From the IMG/VR virus record IMGVR_UViG_3300033978_000033, positions 1-24,978 of that record: a DNA stretch of 24,978 nt. One strand, given 5' to 3'. This stretch comes from a virus. The translations under genes were made by a program, and so were the position numbers. This document shows positions 7,460 through 13,899 of the stretch, piece after piece (the first letter of the stretch is position 1; each line of letters opens with the position of its first letter). The notes under the pieces were generated by a model. The model worked only from the letters and a program-made list of their open reading frames with translations. It ran no database searches and was not told where the DNA came from.

Positions 7460-7685
7460 TATAGATTGGGGGCAAGGTGTAAATAACAATGATATTTATT
7501 GGGGGCAAGGTGCTATCACTAATGATATTAGTTGGGGTAGTGTTTACTCTGTAAGTTGGTCGGGTGAAACTGAAATATTAGGAAACGAAATAGAGGCAGT
7601 AATAGATTTCATAGCAAGGGTTGCTGCTGATAGCGGTACGTTTGAGGCGAAACAATGTTTAATTAATATAATAGAAAATATATGA
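7449..7685 (+). CDS. Small WGQG-repeat protein next to fibre gene
   Basis: The 78-residue product has three near-identical units at its N-terminus: NNIDWGQGVNN, NDIYWGQGAIT and NDISWGSVY, followed by SWSGETEILGN and a helical C-terminus with two short helices (about residues 46-78). The repeats are also visible in the DNA as repeated ATTGGGGGCAAGGTG. I recall such IDWGQG proteins beside fibre genes of flavobacterial phages, without a known role. The stop overlaps the fibre start as ATGA, so both are probably translated together. It could be a fibre-tip, attachment or assembly protein. Confidence 0.6.
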   Translation: MANNIDWGQGVNNNDIYWGQGAITNDISWGSVYSVSWSGETEILGNEIEAVIDFIARVAADSGTFEAKQCLINIIENI

Positions 7686-9448
7686 GTTTATTTGATAGTG
7701 CTTCACTTTGCGTGACGCCGAACGCGTATAAGGAAGACAAACTTTATTCGATAAAACCTACTGATGGTAGTGGTGATTTGGTAGTAACGAGAGCAACGAC
7801 TGCAACGAGAGTTAATAGTGCGGGGTTAATTGAATCTGTGCCTTATAACTTAATTAATTATTCTAATACTTTTACGAGTGGAGATTGGAATCCATCTGAG
7901 GCAACTGTAACAGGTGGGCAAACAGGATTCGATGGAACTTCAAACGCTTATAAATTACAGGCAACAGGTACACAATGTTATCTTTATCAAGGTAGTTTTA
8001 ATTTCAATAGACTTCAAAGTGTTTATGCTAAAGCAGGAAATTATACTCAACTTTCGTTTATAGTAGGTGGTTATGGTAATGGGGTACAATTTAATTTAAG
8101 TACAGGAACTGTTGCAAATAATACAAATACATCGTTTTTTACTCCTACTATTGAAAGTGTTGGTAATGGTTGGTATCATTGTTCGGTTGCGGTATCGGCT
8201 GCATCCTTTCCGAGTTATGGATTTTTAATTGCTCCTGATTTTGTAGGTGGTAGTAATTCTGTTTCGGGAGATTATATTTATATTCAAAATGCACAATTAG
8301 TTAAAAATTATTCAGCAAAAGAATACTTCCCTACAACTGATAGATTAAACGTACCTCGTATTGATTACACTAATGGAAGTTGTCCGAGTATATTGGTAGA
8401 GCCACAGAGAACTAATATAGCTACTTACTCTGAGTTATTTGATAATGGTAATTGGAATAAAAATAATGTTGCTTTAACCGCTAATAATACTACTTCTCCC
8501 GATGGGACTACAACTGCTGATTTAATATCTGCTGACACAAACAATCAAGAGCATAATGTATATAGTAATGTATTTGTAATTACGCCAAATGTAGATTATA
8601 CATTTTCTTATTTTGTAAAAAAGGGTACAGGTAGATATATTGCAGTAGCTATTTATTATGTAGGTATTACTACAGGTTTTGGTGCTTATGCAACGTATGA
8701 TTTAAATACAAATACTTTAGTTGCGAGTGGAGCACCGAATGGTACTTTTACAGGAACTAAAATAGAAACTTTTGCTAATGGTTGGGTAAAAATATCTGTA
8801 ACAGGTAAAGGTAATGCTGTTGGTGCAATAGTAGATATTGATATTAGAAATGCATCTAATTTAATTCCCGGAGTATTTTTTACAGGTGCAAATGAAACGT
8901 TTAATATTTGGGGTGCTCAATTAGAATTAGGAAGTTACGCTACTTCATACATTCCTACAGTAGCAAGTGCAGTTACTCGTAATGCTGATGTTATTTCTAA
9001 AACAGGAATAAGTAGTTTAATAGGTCAGACTGAGGGGACTGTATTTGTTGATATTGATTTTAATGGAACAGGTTACAGTTCTACAAATGATTTTTTTGTT
9101 TATGTAGGTGATGGTGCTAATACTGATGCTATTTACATTGATTATTTTAATAATACTTTTAGATGGGTAGTTTTTAATGGTAGTACACTTGCATTTTATA
9201 CTGACATTGCAACAACAAACGGTAGGAAAAAACTTGCTTTAGGTTATAAGTCAGGTCAATATGTAGCATATTTAAACGGTAATTTAGTTTTAGCAGATAC
9301 AAACGCAACAGCACCACCAACAAGTGCTAATTTTTCTATTGCTCAAAATGTTTCAGGTTTTGGAAATATGACAAAAAACATAAAATCTGCTGCACTTTGG
9401 AAAACAAGATTAACGAATACTGAGTTAGCAACTTTAACAACTATCTAA
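7682..9448 (+). CDS. Fibre/spike protein with two carbohydrate-binding-like modules and a LamG-like end
   Basis: The 588-residue protein opens with the conserved virion segment RATTATRVNSAGLIESVPYN (about residues 38-58). Two related beta-sandwich modules follow: about 60-205 (NTFTSGDWNPSEATVTG, WYHCSVAVSA) and about 245-425 (ELFDNGNWNKNNVALTAN, NGWVKISVTGKG). Between them lies RIDYTNGSCPSILVEPQRTN. The C-terminal third (about 440-588) reads GTVFVDIDFNG, INGR-type and KLALGYKSGQYVAYLNGNLV, typical of concanavalin/LamG-like lectin folds. This architecture resembles 'head spike fibre' proteins and suggests binding of host surface glycans. It is translationally coupled to the WGQG protein upstream (ATGA) and to the small gene downstream (TAATG). 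Confidence 0.72.
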   Translation: MSLFDSASLCVTPNAYKEDKLYSIKPTDGSGDLVVTRATTATRVNSAGLIESVPYNLINYSNTFTSGDWNPSEATVTGGQTGFDGTSNAYKLQATGTQCYLYQGSFNFNRLQSVYAKAGNYTQLSFIVGGYGNGVQFNLSTGTVANNTNTSFFTPTIESVGNGWYHCSVAVSAASFPSYGFLIAPDFVGGSNSVSGDYIYIQNAQLVKNYSAKEYFPTTDRLNVPRIDYTNGSCPSILVEPQRTNIATYSELFDNGNWNKNNVALTANNTTSPDGTTTADLISADTNNQEHNVYSNVFVITPNVDYTFSYFVKKGTGRYIAVAIYYVGITTGFGAYATYDLNTNTLVASGAPNGTFTGTKIETFANGWVKISVTGKGNAVGAIVDIDIRNASNLIPGVFFTGANETFNIWGAQLELGSYATSYIPTVASAVTRNADVISKTGISSLIGQTEGTVFVDIDFNGTGYSSTNDFFVYVGDGANTDAIYIDYFNNTFRWVVFNGSTLAFYTDIATTNGRKKLALGYKSGQYVAYLNGNLVLADTNATAPPTSANFSIAQNVSGFGNMTKNIKSAALWKTRLTNTELATLTTI

Positions 9449-9804
9449 TGAACATATCAAAATTAAAATACACAGACAAAGAAACTGCAATAGCTGATTT
9501 ATTAGCAAAGAAAGTTTATGTAGAAGTAGAAAACCTTGACAAAGAAATTATCTTGTCTTACGGGCAAGGTATACAAGCTATTGTAGAGATAGGTTTAATA
9601 GTTTTAGAGAACGGAACTTATGATAGTGACTTTAAAGAAATTACTGCACCTGTTTACGCTGATGGTTACCATTACGATGTAATGAGTGAAAACGAAATTG
9701 TGTTTGATAATGCTATTGAGGTTAAGAATCCTAAACATACTTTTGCAGGTTATGAAGTTGTTAGCGATTTGATATATCCTTTTGATAAAATAATCAATGA
9801 GTAG
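9448..9804 (+). CDS. Conserved small protein downstream of fibre, possible fibre partner
   Basis: This 118-residue soluble protein contains ATAIADLLAKKVYVEVEN-type helix-strand units, QGIQAIVEIGLIVLENG, VYADGYHYDVMSENEIVFDN and the end motif NPKHTFAGYEVV. I recall homologous small proteins after fibre genes in Bacteroidota phages, without a confirmed function. It starts inside the fibre stop codon (TAATG) and its own end overlaps the holin candidate by eight bases. A role as fibre assembly chaperone or fibre-associated protein is inferred from position only. Confidence 0.6.
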   Translation: MNISKLKYTDKETAIADLLAKKVYVEVENLDKEIILSYGQGIQAIVEIGLIVLENGTYDSDFKEITAPVYADGYHYDVMSENEIVFDNAIEVKNPKHTFAGYEVVSDLIYPFDKIINE

Positions 9805-9997
9805 TAAAGAAAAAATAGATTTATTCCTTAACAAGTGGGTAAGTCGTAAATTAACAGTTTTTGTAGTAGCATCTGCAGGTTTATTCTCAGGTGTTATAAC
9901 TTCTACTGATTGGGTTATTATTGGAACTTCTTACATTACGATCGAAGGAGTTACAAATATTGTTGAACGTTTAATGAAAGCTAAAAATGTCAATTAA
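9797..9997 (+). CDS. Holin candidate 1 (two hydrophobic segments)
   Basis: The 66-residue product has a charged N-terminus (MSSKEKIDLFLNKW). Two hydrophobic stretches follow, about residues 19-36 (LTVFVVASAGLFSGVIT) and 39-56 (WVIIGTSYITIEGVTNI), and then a basic tail (ERLMKAKNVN). Size, membrane topology and position before the endolysin gene fit a holin that opens the inner membrane at lysis. It overlaps the upstream gene by eight bases and the second membrane gene by eleven, so the cassette is translationally linked. No holin family is identified with certainty. Confidence 0.6.
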   Translation: MSSKEKIDLFLNKWVSRKLTVFVVASAGLFSGVITSTDWVIIGTSYITIEGVTNIVERLMKAKNVN

Positions 9998-10154
9998 CGA
10001 TTTGAAACTATACGGACTAAATTCACTTGCTATGGCAATTAGCTTTTCTAATGTAGAATCTACGCTAAAAATATTTTTATTGTGTGTGTCTATAATTTAT
10101 ACAATAATGAAAACTATTGAATTGATAAATAAAAAAAATGATGAGAGAGATTAA
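9987..10154 (+). CDS. Holin candidate 2 / small membrane protein
   Basis: A 55-residue frame runs from ATG 9987 to TAA 10152-10154. The product starts MSINDLKLYGLNSLAMAISF and has a clear membrane helix at about residues 26-48 (STLKIFLLCVSIIYTIMKTI), then a charged tail (NKKNDERD). It overlaps the first holin candidate by 11 bases and the amidase start by 17, explaining the otherwise empty 140 bases between them. The start segment LYGLNSLAMAISFSN followed by one helix is a pattern I recall in lysis cassettes of related phages. It may be a holin, antiholin or accessory lysis protein. Confidence 0.6.
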   Translation: MSINDLKLYGLNSLAMAISFSNVESTLKIFLLCVSIIYTIMKTIELINKKNDERD

Positions 10155-10551
10155 ATACATAGTTATTCATTGCACAGCTTGCCAACCAAATACAAAAAAA
10201 GAAGCTATTATAAATTATTGGAAAAATACTTTAAAATGGAAAACTGTAGGTTATCATCGTTTAATTGATGCTAATGGTGTTATTCACGAATTGGCTAAAT
10301 ACGAACAAGTAACAAATGGTGTTAAAGGTTACAACTCTGAATCAATACATTTTAGTTACATTGGTGGAATAGATGAATCAGGTAGACCAAAAGACACACG
10401 TACAATTAAACAAAAAGAAAGTTTATTGTATTTAGTTAAACAAGCTAAAAAACAATTTCCTAATGCTATTGTTCAAGGTCATAAAGATTTCAAAAACGTA
10501 GCTAAAGCGTGTCCAAGTTTTGATGCTAAAAGCGAATATAAAGACATTTAA
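10138..10551 (+). CDS. Endolysin: N-acetylmuramoyl-L-alanine amidase (amidase_2/PGRP type)
   Basis: This 137-residue enzyme is the size of T7 lysozyme and should cut the amide bond between muramic acid and the stem peptide. Visible features are YIVIHCTA with His11, GYHRLIDANG with Tyr39-His40, SIHFSYIGGID and a C-terminal GHKDF...KACPSFD with His115 and Cys125. His11, His115 and Cys125 match the zinc ligands of the family, and Tyr39 and Lys123 match the catalytic Tyr/Lys of T7 lysozyme. No signal peptide is present, so a holin is needed for export, in agreement with the two membrane genes just upstream. Start may be Met1 or the adjacent Met2. Confidence 0.87.
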   Translation: MMREIKYIVIHCTACQPNTKKEAIINYWKNTLKWKTVGYHRLIDANGVIHELAKYEQVTNGVKGYNSESIHFSYIGGIDESGRPKDTRTIKQKESLLYLVKQAKKQFPNAIVQGHKDFKNVAKACPSFDAKSEYKDI

Positions 10552-10562
10552 GACACTTTTAT

Positions 10563-10946
10563 ATGAAAATAGTATATTTACTTATCTTATTAATTTTAAC
10601 GTCTTGTGGTGTAGTTAAAAAGAGTTCTGAAGAATCAGTTGTAAAGGATAATAGTACAACTGAAATTGATGCAACAAAATACTCTAATAGTTATACGCTT
10701 GAACCGGTAGATTTAGACAAACCTATTTTAATAGGAAAAGATACTATTTATAACACAAGGGTTATTTATAATAACACAAAAGAAATAGTTAAAGAAAAAC
10801 AAGCTAATAATATAGAAATTAAAGAAGAAAAAAAAACTAAAGAAGTAGATTACTCAGAAACTATAAAAATACTTGCTAATCGCTTAATAATAGTTTTAGT
10901 TATATTATTTGTTTTATCTGCAGTTTTAAAGAAATTTACTTTTTAA
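10563..10946 (+). CDS. Unimolecular spanin (lipoprotein with C-terminal membrane helix)
   Basis: The 127-residue protein begins with a lipoprotein signal (KIVYLLILLILTSC), with the lipobox ending at Cys15. A polar periplasmic stretch of about 85 residues rich in Asn, Thr and Lys follows, with a Lys/Glu-rich helix (NNIEIKEEKKTKEVDYSE). The protein ends with a membrane helix at about residues 107-122 (LIIVLVILFVLSAVL) and the basic KKFTF tail. An outer-membrane lipid anchor at one end and an inner-membrane helix at the other is the layout of u-spanins such as T1 gp11, which fuse inner and outer membranes at the last step of lysis. It follows the amidase by eleven bases. No separate Rz/Rz1 pair is seen. 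Confidence 0.72.
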   Translation: MKIVYLLILLILTSCGVVKKSSEESVVKDNSTTEIDATKYSNSYTLEPVDLDKPILIGKDTIYNTRVIYNNTKEIVKEKQANNIEIKEEKKTKEVDYSETIKILANRLIIVLVILFVLSAVLKKFTF

Positions 10947-11127
10947 AAATAACTACCCCCTTATACAATTACTTCACTTATTTTGTTTTTGAAAACATTT
11001 TTTGTTTTTGGTATTTATTTTTTTTAGTTTTAAATACTTATTTTGTTTTTAAGAACAAGGCAAAGTTACAACTTTTTTTTGACATTTACAAATTAACTTA
11101 TTGACTACTTTGTTAATAACTAATGCT
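10947..11127. other. T-rich non-coding boundary tract with repeated TTTTGTTTTT
   Basis: These roughly 180 bases separate the lysis cassette from the early/middle region and contain no convincing gene. The + strand is strongly T-rich here, whereas the coding strand elsewhere is A-rich. TTTTGTTTTT occurs three times (10981-10990, 11000-11009, 11041-11050), and the 15-base ACTTATTTTGTTTTT occurs twice exactly 60 bases apart (10976, 11036). No stem-loop terminator is obvious. It could hold regulatory sites or an origin-type unwinding element; this is inference. Confidence 0.5.
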
Positions 11128-11135
11128 TATATTTG
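11109..11135 (+). promoter_or_regulatory. Bacteroidota-type promoter before NinG
   Basis: TTTG at 11109-11112, leading into TTAATAAC, lies 15 bases before TATATTTG (11128-11135), a full match to the TAnnTTTG -7 box. Transcription would start about four bases past the box, at or just before ATG 11141, giving a leaderless or nearly leaderless mRNA. The decamer TGTTAATAAC at 11111 recurs at the same distance from a -7 box at 15416. Confidence 0.5.
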
Positions 11136-11140
11136 TATCA

Positions 11141-11527
11141 ATGAAAGTAAAGCGTTCAACTTTAGTAAAGAATTTAGATACTGTATTTTCGCAGTACATA
11201 CGTTTGCGTTATGCTAAAGATGAAATAGCTGAATGTTATACTTGTGGTAAACAAGATCATTACAAAAAGCAACAAGCAGGTCATTTCGCATCACGTAGGC
11301 ATTATTCAACACGTTGGAACGAATATAACGTGCAAGTTCAATGTTATGGGTGCAATATCGGAAATCAGGGTTTGCAGTTTGAGTTTGGCAAAAGATTAAA
11401 TAAAGAATTTGGTAATGATTTTGCAGAACAGTTATTAATTGAATCTAAAAAGACAGTTAAATTATCTGATAATGATTTGCAAGATATGATACAACACTAC
11501 AAAGATAAATTAAAAGAATTTCTATAA
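11141..11527 (+). CDS. ninG: NinG-like recombination protein (HNH/zinc finger)
   Basis: From ATG 11141 the product is 128 residues: VKNLDTVFSQYIRLRYA (about 9-25), ECYTCGK with Cys32 and Cys35, QAGHFASRRHYSTRWNEYNV (His48, Asn63) and VQCYGCNIGNQGLQFEFGK with Cys68, Cys71 and Asn72. This is the arrangement of lambda NinG/Rap proteins, which act on branched recombination intermediates; the two Cys pairs should bind zinc and the His/Asn residues resemble an HNH site. An in-frame ATG at 11123 would add six residues but lies upstream of the -7 box of the promoter, so 11141 is preferred. An intrinsic terminator follows, making this a likely single-gene unit. Confidence 0.8.
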   Translation: MKVKRSTLVKNLDTVFSQYIRLRYAKDEIAECYTCGKQDHYKKQQAGHFASRRHYSTRWNEYNVQVQCYGCNIGNQGLQFEFGKRLNKEFGNDFAEQLLIESKKTVKLSDNDLQDMIQHYKDKLKEFL

Positions 11528-11567
11528 ATTACATTATAATTTCTGATTGTTTTCTAATTGTTTGAAG

Positions 11568-11599
11568 AAGGAGTAGTTTAGCGACTACTCTTTTTTTTT
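11568..11599 (+). terminator. Intrinsic terminator after NinG
   Basis: GAGTAGT (11571-11577) pairs with ACTACTC (11584-11590) around a six-base loop. It is extended by GAA/TTC-like flanks that include a G-T pair, and is followed by nine T residues (11591-11599). Confidence 0.88.
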
Positions 11600-11621
11600 G
11601 TTAATGAAATGTTAATGTTTA

Positions 11622-11650
11622 TTTTTGTATTAAAATTCTTTATATATTTG
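11622..11650 (+). promoter_or_regulatory. Bacteroidota-type promoter for the ERF operon
   Basis: TTTTTG at 11622-11627 is separated by 15 bases from TATATTTG (11643-11650), which matches TAnnTTTG. The leader to ATG 11675 is about 24 bases and contains AATTAAAAACAA, shared with the leader of the gene at 18815. The preceding terminator makes a fresh promoter here necessary. Confidence 0.6.
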
Positions 11651-11674
11651 CTTCATAATTAAAAACAATTACAA

Positions 11675-11845
11675 ATGAAAGATTTAATCGACTACCAAAG
11701 ATTTCAAGTTGAAGCATTACAAAAACGTATTTGCGAACTTGAAACAAAATTAAATGATGTTAAAGCACATATATTTGAATTATGTGACGAAGATTGCCCA
11801 CAAGAGTACAAAACAATTATTAAACAAAAAACTTACGAATTATGA
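11675..11845 (+). CDS. Small unknown protein upstream of ERF
   Basis: The 56-residue frame from ATG 11675 ends at TGA 11843-11845, overlapping the ERF start as ATGA. The product is charged and helical (QVEALQKRICELETKLNDV, a likely coiled coil), with three cysteines (20, 37, 41), the last two in ELCDEDCPQEY. It is the first gene after a clear promoter and is coupled to ERF, which argues that it is real. I do not recognise a family; a small regulator or partner of the annealing protein is possible but unproven. Confidence 0.62.
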   Translation: MKDLIDYQRFQVEALQKRICELETKLNDVKAHIFELCDEDCPQEYKTIIKQKTYEL

Positions 11846-12417
11846 AAAATTTAACATTAAACGAAAAGCTATCTAAAATTCAAGTAGAATTTAAAGCTAA
11901 CAAATCAAAGTTTAATTCTTTTGGAAAATATAACTTCCGTTCTGCTGAAGATATTTTAGAAGCGTTAAAACCTTACAACGAAAAATATGGTGTATCTTTT
12001 ACTATTAACGAAAGTTTAATTTGTGAAAACCCACCTGTATTGAAATCAACTGCAAGTATTATTGACAATAACGGAATTAACGTTATAAAAGCTATTGCAA
12101 TAGTAGGAGTAGATTTGCAACAAAAAGGAATGCAAGTACCTCAACAATATGGTTCTGCTTCTTCTTATGGTAAAAAATACGCATTAGGTAACTTACTTTT
12201 AATTGACGACACGCAAGATGCTGATGCAACTAATACACACGGACGAGATAACGCAAAAAGTGCGACAACTGAAGATGAACAAAAATGGTTAAATGTTAAC
12301 ACACCTGAATTTACAAAAGCTATTGAATATTTAAAAAGCGGTGGAACTATTGAAGTTATCGAAAAAAAGTATAAATTAGCAGCCAAAACAAAACAAGAAC
12401 TTTTAAAAGTTAAATAA
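11842..12417 (+). CDS. erf: ERF-family single-strand annealing protein
   Basis: The 191-residue protein anneals complementary single strands in phage recombination. The N-terminal domain has KYNFRSAEDILEALKPYNEKYG (about 29-50), LKSTASIID and then the diagnostic ERF segment QQYGSASSYGKKYALGNLLL with IDDTQDADATNTHG (about 101-134). The C-terminal 55 residues are a variable linker and a small helical end (VIEKKYKLAAKTKQELLKV). It lies in an operon with an upstream 56-residue gene (ATGA overlap), and the SSB-like gene follows after the interrupting HNH gene. The matching exonuclease candidate is about 7 kb downstream. Confidence 0.88.
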   Translation: MKNLTLNEKLSKIQVEFKANKSKFNSFGKYNFRSAEDILEALKPYNEKYGVSFTINESLICENPPVLKSTASIIDNNGINVIKAIAIVGVDLQQKGMQVPQQYGSASSYGKKYALGNLLLIDDTQDADATNTHGRDNAKSATTEDEQKWLNVNTPEFTKAIEYLKSGGTIEVIEKKYKLAAKTKQELLKVK

Positions 12418-12418
12418 A

Positions 12419-13066
12419 ATGAAAATTTGTTCTAAATGTAAAATAGAAAAATCTTTTGAAAATTTTACAAAAGATAAACATAGACCTGATGGATATAAAA
12501 TATATTGCAAAAGTTGTGTTAAATCTAATTACAAACCAAAAGAATTGACTATTGAACAAAAGGAACGTAAAAAATTAAGTAATAAATCTTGGAGAGAAAA
12601 AAACCAAGATTATGTTAAACTTAAAAAAACAGAATATTATATAAATAATAAAGAACACGTTATAAATAAGTCAAAAGAAAACTACTTAAAAAATAGAGAA
12701 AAATACAATGAAACAAAAAAAGCTTATATTCTAAATAAGTTAAAAAATAATAGTGATTTCAAATTTAAAAGTAGTATTAGTAATTTAATAAGATGTTCTT
12801 TTTATAGGGCTTGTAATGGCACTTATAAAAAATCAAATAAAACAGAAGAAATTCTTGGATGTAGTATTAATGAATTTTCTTTATATTTGCAAAAACAATT
12901 TAAAGATGGTATGACATTTGAAAATTATGGCGAATGGCATCTTGACCATATTTATCCAATTAGTTTAGCAACTACCGAAGAAGAAATTATAAAATTAAAT
13001 CACTACACAAATTTTCAACCATTATGGGCTTCTGAAAATATTAGAAAAAGTAATAAATTAATTTAA
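12419..13066 (+). CDS. HNH endonuclease (free-standing, homing-type)
   Basis: The 215-residue protein has an N-terminal zinc-finger-like pair CSKCK (Cys4, Cys7) and CKSC (Cys30, Cys33). A long Lys/Asn-rich helical linker (about 40-110) follows, then a C-terminal HNH core GEWHLDHIYPIS with His174, Asp176 and His177, and HYTNFQPLWASENIRKSNK with His195, Asn198 and Asn207. This is typical of phage HNH nucleases that make site-specific cuts and spread as selfish genes. The DNA is even more A/T-rich and Lys-biased than neighbouring genes, suggesting separate acquisition. It is wedged between ERF and the SSB-like gene, which are normally adjacent in function. Confidence 0.83.
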   Translation: MKICSKCKIEKSFENFTKDKHRPDGYKIYCKSCVKSNYKPKELTIEQKERKKLSNKSWREKNQDYVKLKKTEYYINNKEHVINKSKENYLKNREKYNETKKAYILNKLKNNSDFKFKSSISNLIRCSFYRACNGTYKKSNKTEEILGCSINEFSLYLQKQFKDGMTFENYGEWHLDHIYPISLATTEEEIIKLNHYTNFQPLWASENIRKSNKLI

Positions 13067-13098
13067 TTCCGATTGCAAGGATAAGTGCTACAAAAATT

Positions 13099-13398
13099 AT
13101 GAGTTCATTATTAAATTTAAGTATTAGAGTTGACAAATTGCCTCGTGAAAAGTTTGTAATGGGTAAGGATGGTGCTGTATATTTTAACTTTACAGTAGCC
13201 ATTAACGATGAAGCAAATCAATTTGGGCAAAATGTTTCTGCTTATGATTCACAAACAAAAGAAGAAAGAGATGCAAAGAAAACAAAAGCATATCTTGGAA
13301 ACGGGAACGTTGTTTGGACTGATGGAAACATTAAAGCAGTAAAAAAAGAAACTGCAACACAACAAGCAGTATTGGTAGATGATAATTTACCATTCTAA
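13099..13398 (+). CDS. Single-stranded DNA-binding protein (SSB-like)
   Basis: The 99-residue product begins SLLNLSIRVDKLPREKFVMG with a following AVYFNFTVAINDEANQFGQN, a strand pattern compatible with an OB fold. QTKEERDAKKTKAYLGNGNV and WTDGNIKAV follow, and the protein ends with the acidic tip VDDNLPF. A DD-x-x-PF end is the hallmark of SSB tails that recruit partner proteins, and I recall this small SSB-like family in Bacteroidota phages. It is shorter than cellular SSB (about 170 residues). Recombination genes around it support the role. It ends in an intrinsic terminator. Confidence 0.7.
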   Translation: MSSLLNLSIRVDKLPREKFVMGKDGAVYFNFTVAINDEANQFGQNVSAYDSQTKEERDAKKTKAYLGNGNVVWTDGNIKAVKKETATQQAVLVDDNLPF

Positions 13399-13405
13399 AT
13401 TAATT

Positions 13406-13431
13406 GGGTAGTGTAAAAGCTACCCTTTTTT
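13406..13431 (+). terminator. Intrinsic terminator after the SSB-like gene
   Basis: GGGTAG (13406-13411) pairs with CTACCC (13420-13425) around an eight-base loop and is followed by six T residues (13426-13431). Confidence 0.85.
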
Positions 13432-13443
13432 ACACAAACAATT

Positions 13444-13896
13444 ATGAAAATAGATATATTTAGAAAAAATGCTTTTATTTATAAATTTTATGGTAAAAAA
13501 TATAAAATTGATGAATATGAAGATAAAAGTGGATTATATATATTAATTAAAAACAAAGAAATTATTTATATAGGTGTTTCTGATTGTTTATCAAGAAGAA
13601 TAATGACACATAAAAAAGATAAAGATTTTGATGTTATTTGTATTTTACAAGATGAAACAATGTTTTATTCAAAAGAAAAGTTAGAAACAATTCTTATTAA
13701 TATTTTTTTACCTAAGCATAATAAAAAAGTTCCAAGTATTGTTGGTTATGTTCCATATACTAATAAACTTAAAGAAATTGAAGAAGATGATTATTTAACA
13801 AAAGATTTGCTTGAGTTAACAGAATCAAAAGAAGGTAAATTAACTAAATTTTTAAAAAATAATAAGGAAATGTTTAAATTATTATCTGAAATATAA
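13444..13896 (+). CDS. GIY-YIG endonuclease (free-standing)
   Basis: The 150-residue protein has GLY (residues 30-32) and IYIG (41-44) as the two strand motifs. Arg51/Arg52 in CLSRRIMTHK, Glu81 in KLETILINIFLP and Asn93 in PKHNKK match the catalytic Arg and Glu and the conserved Asn of the GIY-YIG fold. The C-terminal third is Lys-rich and may bind DNA. Lys, Ile and Asn codons dominate and G+C is lower than in flanking genes, as for the HNH gene. It lies immediately after a terminator and before the ATPase gene, with no obvious promoter of its own. A homing-type or mobile nuclease is the best reading; a host-DNA-degrading role is possible. Confidence 0.75.
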   Translation: MKIDIFRKNAFIYKFYGKKYKIDEYEDKSGLYILIKNKEIIYIGVSDCLSRRIMTHKKDKDFDVICILQDETMFYSKEKLETILINIFLPKHNKKVPSIVGYVPYTNKLKEIEEDDYLTKDLLELTESKEGKLTKFLKNNKEMFKLLSEI

Positions 13897-13899
13897 ACA

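Noticed and set aside
11123-11140. Upstream ATG for NinG at 11123
   Set aside because: It would add MLIFVS and would lie upstream of the promoter's -7 box; family members usually begin close to the K-L-D-T-V-F segment.
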